Source of the DNA: Mesorhizobium sp.
GTDB lineage: Bacteria > Pseudomonadota > Alphaproteobacteria > Rhizobiales > Rhizobiaceae
Reading direction: 5' to 3'
DNA length: 64,000 bases
Assembly: GCF_004963255.1 (NCBI RefSeq)
Contig: NZ_SUGA01000020.1
Span: 1 to 64,000 of the forward strand
Shown here in pieces: positions 56,748-63,721 of the stretch (position 1 is its first letter; the number at the start of each line of letters is the position of its first letter). The notes under the pieces are model-generated. The model was given only the letters and a program-made list of their open reading frames with translations, did no database searches and was not told where the DNA came from. The position numbers and the translations under genes are program-made.

Positions 56748-57753
56748 GTCTGTCCTGATCGCTTTCCTGTCACTCGCCATCGAACGGGTCCTCGGCTATC
56801 CGGACTGGCTGTTCAACGCCATCGGCCATCCCGTCACCTGGATTGGCAGGCTGATATCCTTTCTCGATCGCCGGCTCAACCGCGCCACAGATTCCGACGA
56901 GATCCGTCGCCGCCAGGGCGTGCGGGCGTTGCTCATTATTTTGCTGGTGCCTGGCCTCATCGGCCTGGCGCTGCATGTCCTGCTCTGGCTGATGTTCCCG
57001 ACGGGTCTGGTCATTGCCGCCATCCTCGGTTCCTCGCTGCTGTCGCAGAAAAGCCTCGCCGAGCATGTCGAGGAGGTCGCGGATGCGCTGGAGACCGGCG
57101 GGCTGACGCTTGGCCGCATCGCCGTTTCGCGCATCGTTGGCCGCGATCCTGAAAAGTTGGACAAGGCAGGCGTCGCCCGCGCGGCGATCGAAAGCCTGGC
57201 CGAAAACTTCTCCGACGGCATCGTCGCGCCCGCCTTCTGGACCGGCGTCGGTGGTCTCGCCGGCGGCGCTGCCTACAAGGCGGCCAACACCGCCGATTCG
57301 ATGATCGGCCACCGGACCCCGAAACACGAAGCCTTTGGCCGCGCGGCCGCCCGTTTCGACGATCTGGTCAACCTGCCGGCATCGCGGCTCACCGGCCTGC
57401 TCATCGTGCTGGCGGCCTTTCTGGTCCCGGGCGCCGATCCCCGCGCCGCCTGGCAGGTCATGCGGCGCGACGCCAGGAAGCACCGCTCGCCCAATGCCGG
57501 CTGGCCGGAAGCCGCGATGGCCGGCGCGCTGGGTCTCTCGCTCGCCGGACCGCGCAGCTATGGCGGCGAGGTCGTGGAGGACGCCTATATGGGCGAAGGC
57601 GGCCGCCGCGAGGCCGAAAGCACCGACATCCGCCAGGCCCTGAAACTCTACCGCGTTGCCGACTGGCTGCTGCTCGGCCTGTTCGCTGTGCTGTCGGCGA
57701 TCGTGATCTATCTGACCATTTCGATCAGCGGCTCAGATTCGATCAGCCGCTAA
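56746..57753 (+). CDS. cobD: adenosylcobinamide-phosphate synthase (CobD/CbiB)
   Basis: A 335-residue membrane protein. The start LIAFLSLAIERVLGYPDWLFNAIGHPVTWIGRLIS (in pieces) is the CbiB/CobD opening with D/E-P..HPV..G; ARAAIESLAENFSDGIVAPAFW (about residues 144-165) is its most conserved block. Helices occur at both ends. It joins aminopropanol phosphate to adenosylcobyric acid. Product of the divergent cobC supplies the other substrate. Ends six bases before a 139-bp repeat. No cobalamin riboswitch is possible in front of it, since the start codons of cobC and cobD overlap. Confidence 0.93.
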   Translation: MSVLIAFLSLAIERVLGYPDWLFNAIGHPVTWIGRLISFLDRRLNRATDSDEIRRRQGVRALLIILLVPGLIGLALHVLLWLMFPTGLVIAAILGSSLLSQKSLAEHVEEVADALETGGLTLGRIAVSRIVGRDPEKLDKAGVARAAIESLAENFSDGIVAPAFWTGVGGLAGGAAYKAANTADSMIGHRTPKHEAFGRAAARFDDLVNLPASRLTGLLIVLAAFLVPGADPRAAWQVMRRDARKHRSPNAGWPEAAMAGALGLSLAGPRSYGGEVVEDAYMGEGGRREAESTDIRQALKLYRVADWLLLGLFAVLSAIVIYLTISISGSDSISR

Positions 57754-57758
57754 CGATG

Positions 57759-57897
57759 GTGTGTTGAGATTCAGTTCAGGCCGAGTCGAAAATGGTGGTT
57801 TCCGAGAACCGGAGCGGAGCGTACCTAAAGTACGTGAGCACCGGAAGCGCAGGAAACCGCCGTTTGCAGGCCGGCCTCACCTGAATATCAGCACACC
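57759..57897. repeat. 140-bp long-hairpin repeat, copy 2
   Basis: Same layout as 28581-28720: ends GGTGTGTTGA...TCAGCACACC; inner stem GGTGGTTTCC/GGAAACCGCC; conserved GAGAACCGGAGC, GTACGTGAGCACCGGAAGCGCAGGA. The stem-forming bases differ from copy 1 in a compensated way (GGTCC/GGACC to TTTCC/GGAAA). It fills the space between the convergent cobD and cobO stops and touches the cobO stop at 57898. Confidence 0.85.
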
Positions 57898-58521
57898 TTA
57901 GAACTCGATCCCCTGCTGCGCTTTGACCCCAGCGGAAAAATGGTGCTTCGTCAGTCCCATTTCGGTGACGAGATCGGCCGCTTCGACGAGCGGCGGCTTG
58001 GCGTTGCGGCCGGTGACGATGACATGCAGATCGTCCCGGCGCGCCTTCAGCGCCGCGACCACCTTTTCCAGGTCGAGATAATCGTAGCGCAGCGCGATGT
58101 TGAGCTCGTCGAGCACCACGAGGCTGATAGACGGGTCGGCCATCAGCTCCAGCGCCTTGGCCCAGGCGGCTTCGGCGGCGGCGATATCGCGCTTCAGATC
58201 CTGCGTCTCCCAGGTGAATCCCTCGCCCATCGCGTGCCAGACGACGCGGTCGCCGAAGGCTGCGAAGGCGTCCTTCTCGCCGGTGTGCCATTTGCCCTTG
58301 ATGAACTGGACGACGCCCACGCGCTTGCCATAGCCAAGCATCCTGAGCGCCAGGCCGAAGGCGGCGGTGGTCTTGCCCTTGCCCGGCCCAGTGTTGACGA
58401 TCAGCAGTCCTTTCTCGATCGTCTTGCCGGCCACCTCAGCGTCTTGCACCGCTTTGCGCTTGGCCATCTTGGCACGATGGCGCTCGGCGTCCCCCTCGTT
58501 GATCATCTTGTCTTCGACCAT
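57898..58521 (-). CDS. cobO: cob(I)yrinic acid a,c-diamide adenosyltransferase (CobO/BtuR)
   Basis: A 207-residue protein with the P-loop VNTGPGKGKTTAAFGLALR (about residues 43-61), then RVGVVQFIKGKWHTGE and LVVLDELNIALRYDYL, all typical of CobO/BtuR/CobA. It adenosylates the corrin cobalt using ATP. Starts one base before the cobP stop region (58523), so the two are cotranscribed in the order cobP-cobO. The N-terminal 30 residues are charged (ERHRAKMAKRKAVQ), as in other CobO proteins. Confidence 0.95.
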   Translation of the reverse strand: MVEDKMINEGDAERHRAKMAKRKAVQDAEVAGKTIEKGLLIVNTGPGKGKTTAAFGLALRMLGYGKRVGVVQFIKGKWHTGEKDAFAAFGDRVVWHAMGEGFTWETQDLKRDIAAAEAAWAKALELMADPSISLVVLDELNIALRYDYLDLEKVVAALKARRDDLHVIVTGRNAKPPLVEAADLVTEMGLTKHHFSAGVKAQQGIEF

Positions 58522-58522
58522 G

Positions 58523-59068
58523 TCATTTCACCTTGAGCGGCAGCCCCGCCACCATCATCAGCACATTGTCGGCCATCGCCGCGACCTGCTGGTTGAGCCG
58601 TCCGGCAGCATCGCGGAAACGGCGCGCCAAAGCGTTGTCGGGCACGATGCCCAATCCGACCTCGTTGGAAACCACGAACCAAGGCCCGCGCGGCCGCGAC
58701 AGCACGTCGGCCAGCCGCCGGCATTCGCCCTCGACATCATGTTCGGCCAGCATGTGATTGGTGAGCCACAGCGTCAGGCAATCGATCAGCACTGGCTGGC
58801 GATCCGGCAAGGCCTCGATCGCGCCGACCAGGTCGAGCGGCGCATCGACGGTGAGCCAGCCTTCCCCGCGCCGCGACCGATGCAGCGCGATGCGCTCGCG
58901 CATCTCGTCGTCATAGGCCTGTGCCGTAGCGATGTAGGTCCAGGGCGACGGGTTCGCGGTCGTCAGCTTCTCGGCATAAGAGCTCTTGCCCGAGCGCGCC
59001 CCGCCCAGGACGAAGGTCAGTTTGCGATCGGAAGCTTTGTTGCCGCTCGCGGCTGTCGCGCCGGTCAT
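58523..59068 (-). CDS. cobP: bifunctional adenosylcobinamide kinase / adenosylcobinamide-phosphate guanylyltransferase
   Basis: A 181-residue protein: Walker A FVLGGARSGKSSYAE (about residues 19-33), YIATAQAYDDEMRERIALH (guanylylated His region), VLIDCLTLWLTNHML and WFVVSNEVGLGIVPDN, the full CobU/CobP set. It phosphorylates and guanylylates adenosylcobinamide in nucleotide-loop assembly. Followed by cobO with one base between. The 133 bases ahead show no B12 riboswitch box, so regulation of this pair is not evident. Confidence 0.95.
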   Translation of the reverse strand: MTGATAASGNKASDRKLTFVLGGARSGKSSYAEKLTTANPSPWTYIATAQAYDDEMRERIALHRSRRGEGWLTVDAPLDLVGAIEALPDRQPVLIDCLTLWLTNHMLAEHDVEGECRRLADVLSRPRGPWFVVSNEVGLGIVPDNALARRFRDAAGRLNQQVAAMADNVLMMVAGLPLKVK

Positions 59069-59201
59069 TTCCTGCTCTTGGTCCTTGGATGAAATCTTGC
59101 GGCAGCCAACGGCTGACGGGGCGCGACTTTAGGCAGAAGCACAACCACCGGCAAACCAATTTCCGCCGTGTCCCGGCGCGATTGCGGCAAGCGTTTCGGC
59201 G

Positions 59202-59888
59202 CTAAGAAGCGGCGATCCGCACCGCGACCAGCTGCTGCAGCCGCCACAAATGAGCGTCGTGGATGCCGCGCAGCTCGAGATTCTTCACGGTGTTGTAGAG
59301 ATAGTCGGCGCCCGAGCCCCAGTGGCCGCAGGACGTCGCGAGCCTCTCGACAACATCCTCCTCGGTGAGCGGGCCGGCATAGGTAGTACCCTGCCGGTTG
59401 ATAACGAAGGCCAGCGCCCGCAACGGACCGGTATCGCTCGTCATATTGATCAAGCGCGGATGATAGCTGGTCGGCTTCAGCGTCACCTCTCGCCGCAGCA
59501 GCCTGTCGAGTTGCTCTCGCCGGTCGCCATCTCCGAGCCGAAAGGCGACGCCCTTGCATTGTCCGCCACGGTCCAGCGCCATCATCAGGCCCGGGCTTTC
59601 CTTGGTGCCGCGCCAACGCGTCATCTTCATGCAGAAGGATCTGTGCCAGCCGCGCAGCAGAGCGACCCGCTCCTCGACATGCTCGATCTCGGGCTTCCAG
59701 ATCAGGGAGCCGTAGCCAAACAGCCAAAGCGGTTCGTCGGCGGGAAGCTGGACCTCCAGCATGCGCGCCATTGCGTCATAGTCGGCGTCATCCAGATGCG
59801 CGGCGTCAGGATCGGGCCCGCTATCCTCGACGACGCGAAAGCAGCGGGCAACCAGTTCCTCGGTAAGCGACATGGTTCTTGGCAGCAT
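59202..59888 (-). CDS. gamma-glutamylcyclotransferase, ChaC-like
   Basis: About 228 residues. LWLFGYGSLIWKPEIEHVE (about residues 54-72) has the YGSL substrate-binding loop of the gamma-glutamylcyclotransferase fold in its ChaC form, and LRGWHRSFCMKMTRWRGT follows; LMMALDRGGQCKGVAFRL carries the family beta-strand. ChaC enzymes cleave glutathione to 5-oxoproline and Cys-Gly. The start is uncertain: ATG 59888 and ATG 59873 both lack a strong ribosome site. Stands alone between cobP and the Rieske gene, divergent from the latter. Confidence 0.85.
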   Translation of the reverse strand: MLPRTMSLTEELVARCFRVVEDSGPDPDAAHLDDADYDAMARMLEVQLPADEPLWLFGYGSLIWKPEIEHVEERVALLRGWHRSFCMKMTRWRGTKESPGLMMALDRGGQCKGVAFRLGDGDRREQLDRLLRREVTLKPTSYHPRLINMTSDTGPLRALAFVINRQGTTYAGPLTEEDVVERLATSCGHWGSGADYLYNTVKNLELRGIHDAHLWRLQQLVAVRIAAS

Positions 59889-59979
59889 GCGCGCAACTTT
59901 AAGGTCCTCGCGCAGCCGCCACAATGCGCCCGAGCCGGCAATTGACAACGACTTTGCCCCGGTGTCCGCTGTCGCGGGA

Positions 59980-60044
59980 GCAATTCCAGGAAAAGTGCGC
60001 AGCGGTTTTCCGTCCGGAATTGCGCAAAGACAAAGAGCTAGAGC
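59980..60044. repeat. RIME-like palindrome before the Rieske gene
   Basis: GCAATTCC (59980-59987) with GGAATTGC (60016-60023), core AGGAAAAGTGCGCAGCGGTT, followed by CAAAGAGCTAGAGC, which matches CAAAGAGCTAAAGC in the 13346 element. It ends 31 bases before ATG 60076, so it lies in the untranslated leader. Confidence 0.75.
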
Positions 60045-60075
60045 AGCCGCCAGGCCGCTCTGGCAGGAGAAGCCG

Positions 60076-61266
60076 ATGCAGCCCGATCCGAGCGAACGCG
60101 ATCCTTACAACGGCCTGACCAGTCTTCAGCCGACCTTGCCATCGGCGGCCTATTGGGACGCGGGTGCCTATCGGCGCGATCTCGACGCCATCTGGTACCG
60201 AAGTTGGCTGATGGTCTGCCGCGAGGCCGATCTCGCCGAACCGCTTGCCTTCCGCACGGTGCGCATCGGCACGCAGGAGATCGTGGTGCTGCGCGACGAG
60301 ACCGGCGCGCTACAGGCCTTCCACAACACCTGCCGGCATCGCGGCTCGCAGCTTTGCCAGGACAGCGCCGGGCGGCTGAAGGCCAGGCTGCTCACCTGCC
60401 CCTACCACGCTTGGTCCTACTCGCTGCGCGGCGATCTCGTGCGCGTGCCGTCGAAATCGCTGCCGGAAGGCTTCGACAAGGCCGACTATCCGCTCTATCG
60501 CGTCGCGCTCTCGCTCTGGCGCGGCTTTGTCTTCGTCAACCTCGCCGAGGACCCCGAGGGCTTTGCGGAGACCTCCTTCGATCGGGCCTCCGGCGATCTG
60601 TCCAACTGGCCGCTGGAAAGCCTCGTCACAGGCCACCGGCTCACCAAGGTGATGAACTGCAACTGGAAGATCTTCTGGGAAAACTTCAACGAATGCCTGC
60701 ATTGCCCGGGCGTGCACAAGGATTTGTCGCGGCTGGTGCCGATCTATGGCCGCGGGCTGATGGCAAGGCATGACGATCCCGAATGGGCGCGCCACGCCGA
60801 CAACGACGATCCGGAATTTTCCGGCCGCCTGCGCGCCGGGGCCGAAACCTGGTCGCGGGACGGCCACGTCCACGGCCCGGTTTTTTCAGGCCTGACGCCG
60901 GCCGAGCGCGCCGCCGGCCAGACCTACGCCACGTCACTGCCCTCGATGTTCATCGTCGGCCATGTCGACTACATGCGCACCGTGCGGCTCGCCCCGCTCG
61001 GCCCCGAGCAGACCGAGCTCACCGCCGAATGGCTGTTCGCGCCGGAAGCGTTGGGAAAGACCGATGTCGACAACATCGTCGCCTTCGGCACGCAGGTGCT
61101 GGAGGAAGACGCCGCGATCTGCGAGGTCAACCAGAAAGGCCTACGCTCGATGCGCCACGAGGTCGGCGTGCTGATGCCGGAAGAATACGACCTGCACCGC
61201 TTCCACGATTGGGTGCGCGAGCGCCACGCAGCGTTCAAAACGCCTTCGGCAGATAGCGCCACGTGA
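60076..61266 (+). CDS. Rieske non-heme iron oxygenase alpha subunit, GbcA-like
   Basis: A 396-residue oxygenase. Rieske 2Fe-2S ligands are C86-x-H88 and C108-x2-H111. The mononuclear-iron block is ENFNECLHCPGVHKDLS (about residues 202-218), with H209 and H214. The glycine-betaine monooxygenase GbcA and stachydrine demethylases have the same ENFNECxHCxxxHP-type block, which points to an N-demethylase of a quaternary amine rather than an aromatic-ring enzyme. The reductase partner (GbcB-like) is not in the window. CAGGAGAAG precedes ATG 60076. The 3' end overlaps the convergent MFS gene by 32 bases. Confidence 0.85.
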   Translation: MQPDPSERDPYNGLTSLQPTLPSAAYWDAGAYRRDLDAIWYRSWLMVCREADLAEPLAFRTVRIGTQEIVVLRDETGALQAFHNTCRHRGSQLCQDSAGRLKARLLTCPYHAWSYSLRGDLVRVPSKSLPEGFDKADYPLYRVALSLWRGFVFVNLAEDPEGFAETSFDRASGDLSNWPLESLVTGHRLTKVMNCNWKIFWENFNECLHCPGVHKDLSRLVPIYGRGLMARHDDPEWARHADNDDPEFSGRLRAGAETWSRDGHVHGPVFSGLTPAERAAGQTYATSLPSMFIVGHVDYMRTVRLAPLGPEQTELTAEWLFAPEALGKTDVDNIVAFGTQVLEEDAAICEVNQKGLRSMRHEVGVLMPEEYDLHRFHDWVRERHAAFKTPSADSAT

Positions 61267-62434
61267 CGAAGCCGCAGAAGGCGGCCAGGATACCGAGCGT
61301 GACGAACACCGATCCCAGGCCGAAGAAGGTGAGCACGACCGAATAGACGAGCGGCGGCGTCAGCTCGGAGAAATCGAGATAGGTGCGGTAGACCGCCGCC
61401 ATCTGCGCCTTCTCGTAAGAACGCACCGAGCGCATGAAGGCGGTCGAGCCGAGCGCGTCGAGCGCGATGGTGAAGAGCGCGCCGAAGAGCAGCAGCACGG
61501 CCGTGAGCAGCGGCGCGGCCTCGCCGATACCGCCTGCCGCGAACAGCATGGCCGCCATGGCGAAATAGGCAAAGGTCATGACCCGGCGCCCGCCGAAACG
61601 CCTTCCGGCCCTGCCCCAGAAGATCGCCATGAACAGAAGCGCGTTGCCGGCCGAAACCAGCAAACCGCCGGCAAGCTTGCCCTCGCCGGTGATCACCATG
61701 AACAGCGGGCCGTAGACGAAGAACGTCGTCCAGAAGCAGGAGCGGCCGAAGGCGATCAGCCAGGCAAGTCTCAGCCTCGGCTGCTTCACGAAGCGACCGA
61801 TATTGGCGAGCGGATTGGCGGGACGCGACTTGCCGGGCCGGATCGACTGGTTGTCGCTCAGCCGGTAGAACCAGAACAGGCAAAGCAGCGCGAACGCAAA
61901 GACCACGACCGCGCCATGCGCGGCATAGATGCCGAAATGGGTGTAGAGGAAGATGCCCAGCGTCGGCCCGCCCGTCCAGGCGAACATCGACCATGCCATG
62001 CGCAGCGATTCCGCCTGCATGAAGTCGGTCTTGCGGATGTGATCCATGATGTAGAGGTTGAGCGTGATCGACAGCGCGCTCGCCCCCATGACGCGGCACA
62101 GCATGCCGGCGATCTGTCCGGGCAGCGTGTGGGTGACGAAGAAGGCGGAGCCGATCGCCAGCAGCACGCAGCCGGCCGTGTAGACCCAGCGCCGCGCGAA
62201 GCGGCGGATCAGCATCGGCATGAACAGCGTCACCGAAAGGCCCATGAGGGACACGATGGTGTAGAGGATCGAGACGATCCGCTCATTGTGCAGGATCTCG
62301 TAGGCCTGGATAGGGATGACGCTGGAGATCGTGGCGCGGGCGAAGGATTCCACCGCGTAGAGCGAGGCGAAGGTGCGGGCATCCGCCGGCCGCAGGGCCG
62401 GAAGCCAGATCGGATGGCGCACATGGGTGGACAT
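61235..62434 (-). CDS. MFS transporter
   Basis: A 399-residue protein with 12 predicted helices, beginning ADARTFASLYAVESFARATI. The loop between TM2 and TM3 has PMLIRRFARRWVY, a weak motif A. The middle loop (GKSRPANPLANIGRFVKQPRLR) is cytoplasmic. Not close to a family whose substrate I can name. The start ATG 62434 is chosen by helix content; an earlier in-frame start at 62521 would run through a palindromic repeat. It overlaps the Rieske gene by 32 bases at the 3' ends (61235-61266). Could import the Rieske substrate, though the strands differ. Confidence 0.85.
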   Translation of the reverse strand: MSTHVRHPIWLPALRPADARTFASLYAVESFARATISSVIPIQAYEILHNERIVSILYTIVSLMGLSVTLFMPMLIRRFARRWVYTAGCVLLAIGSAFFVTHTLPGQIAGMLCRVMGASALSITLNLYIMDHIRKTDFMQAESLRMAWSMFAWTGGPTLGIFLYTHFGIYAAHGAVVVFAFALLCLFWFYRLSDNQSIRPGKSRPANPLANIGRFVKQPRLRLAWLIAFGRSCFWTTFFVYGPLFMVITGEGKLAGGLLVSAGNALLFMAIFWGRAGRRFGGRRVMTFAYFAMAAMLFAAGGIGEAAPLLTAVLLLFGALFTIALDALGSTAFMRSVRSYEKAQMAAVYRTYLDFSELTPPLVYSVVLTFFGLGSVFVTLGILAAFCGFVTWRYLPKAF

Positions 62435-62458
62435 CGGCCCTCCGGGACGTGAATCGCA

Positions 62459-62507
62459 ATGCATGTCGCCCAGAAGTGTGCTGCGGTTCTGGGGCAACGA
62501 CATGCAT
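62459..62507. repeat. RIME-like palindrome before the MFS gene
   Basis: ATGCATGTCG (62459-62468) with CGACATGCAT (62498-62507), core CAGAAGTGTGCTGCGGTTCTG. It lies 25 bases ahead of ATG 62434 on the minus strand. Confidence 0.8.
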
Positions 62508-62621
62508 CCAAACTTTGCCAAATCTGGCCGGACCAGCCGCCGGCCAGTAGCAGGAAACCGACCCCGAGAGGCCGAAAAGCGAAGCTTGCCAAAGGCTTTC
62601 CGCCACTGGCCTAAAGCGAAA

Positions 62622-62640
62622 TTTCATGGCTGTCATGAAA
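62622..62640. promoter_or_regulatory. TTTCATG-N5-CATGAAA inverted repeat
   Basis: A perfect 7-bp inverted repeat 80 bases before the DUF1624 gene, in the divergent region with the MFS gene. It uses the hexamers of the 39093 operator in outward order and at different spacing, so it is probably unrelated to that regulator. Confidence 0.3.
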
Positions 62641-62719
62641 CGCGTTGATGGCCGCCTGCTTCTGTCGCCGGCTTGAACCGTGATAGTCGTTTGGCACGAC
62701 TGAATCGGATTGCCAGACG

Positions 62720-63721
62720 ATGAGCCTTCAAACGACCAGCGAACCCGATCAGGACGCGCCCAAGCAGGGCCGCATCGCCGCCTTCGACATCCTGCGCGGC
62801 GTCGCGCTGATCGCGATGGCGAGCTACCACTTCACCTGGGACCTCGAGAATTTCGGCTACACCGCGCCCGCTTTGACCGCATTCGGCTGGTGGAAATTCT
62901 ATGCGCGCTGCATCGCCTCGACCTTCCTGTTCCTGGTCGGCGTCAGTCTCTTCCTCGCCCATGGCCGCCAGATCCGCTGGCCAGGCTTCTGGAAGCGCTT
63001 CGCCATGGTCGCCGTGGCGGCGATCGCCATTTCGGCTGTCACCTATCTCGTCACGCCGGACGGTTTCATCTTCTTCGGCATCCTGCACGAGATCGCGCTC
63101 GCAAGCCTGCTTGGCCTCGCCTTTCTCAGGCTGCCCTGGCTGCTGACGGCAATCGTTGCCGCGGCCGTCATTGCAGCCCCCTACTATCTGCGGTCGGAGT
63201 TCTTCGATCATCCGGCGCTGTGGTGGGTCGGCCTTTCCGCGACCAACCCGCGTTCCAACGACTATGTGCCGCTCTTTCCCTGGTTCGGCGCAGTACTTGC
63301 CGGCATCGCCGCGGTCAAGCTCGCTTCCGCCACAGGCCTGCTTGCCCGGCTGGGGACATGGATGCCGGGCCGCTGGTCGAAACCGCTGACCTTCATCGGC
63401 CGTCACAGCCTCGCCTTCTATCTCATCCACCAGCCGCTTCTGTTCGGCTCGGTGTGGCTGTTCTCGCAGGTCATGCCCGCCGCCCCCCAGGACAAGGAAG
63501 CCGGCTTCCTGCCGGCCTGCCAGGCGCAGTGCGAGCAGCAGCGAGACAGCAAGTTCTGTACGAGCTATTGTGGCTGCATGCTGGACACGCTGAAAGGCGA
63601 AGGGTCTCTCGAAAAGCTCTACGCCAACGACCAGTCCAGCGTCTGGAAATCGCATCTGGCCGACCTGGCGGAAACCTGCACCGCAGCTACCGAGGACCAG
63701 ATGGAGGGAGGACGGCAATGA
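62720..63721 (+). CDS. DUF1624 / heparan-alpha-glucosaminide N-acetyltransferase-like membrane protein
   Basis: A 333-residue protein with about seven to eight helices. It starts with RIAAFDILRGVALIAMASYHFTWDLENFGY (in pieces, residues 17-46), the F-D-x-L-R-G-x-A block of DUF1624 acyltransferases; GRHSLAFYLIHQPLL (about 229-243) is the C-terminal conserved block. These proteins move acyl groups across the membrane onto sugars or lipids. A soluble C-terminal extension carries six cysteines (CQAQC, then CTSYCGC), a twin C-x3-C pattern that may form disulfides. ATGA junction with the methyltransferase gene at 63718. Confidence 0.85.
   Translation: MSLQTTSEPDQDAPKQGRIAAFDILRGVALIAMASYHFTWDLENFGYTAPALTAFGWWKFYARCIASTFLFLVGVSLFLAHGRQIRWPGFWKRFAMVAVAAIAISAVTYLVTPDGFIFFGILHEIALASLLGLAFLRLPWLLTAIVAAAVIAAPYYLRSEFFDHPALWWVGLSATNPRSNDYVPLFPWFGAVLAGIAAVKLASATGLLARLGTWMPGRWSKPLTFIGRHSLAFYLIHQPLLFGSVWLFSQVMPAAPQDKEAGFLPACQAQCEQQRDSKFCTSYCGCMLDTLKGEGSLEKLYANDQSSVWKSHLADLAETCTAATEDQMEGGRQ

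Noticed and set aside
59069..59201. Possible cobalamin riboswitch before cobP
   Set aside because: No B12-box-like sequence or expected stem arrangement seen in the 133 bases; the same negative result holds for the cobC/cobD junction.
62622..62640. Third binding site for the XRE-cupin regulator
   Set aside because: The hexamers are in outward order (TTTCAT first) with five bases between arms, unlike the 25-bp ATGAAA-N13-TTTCAT sites.
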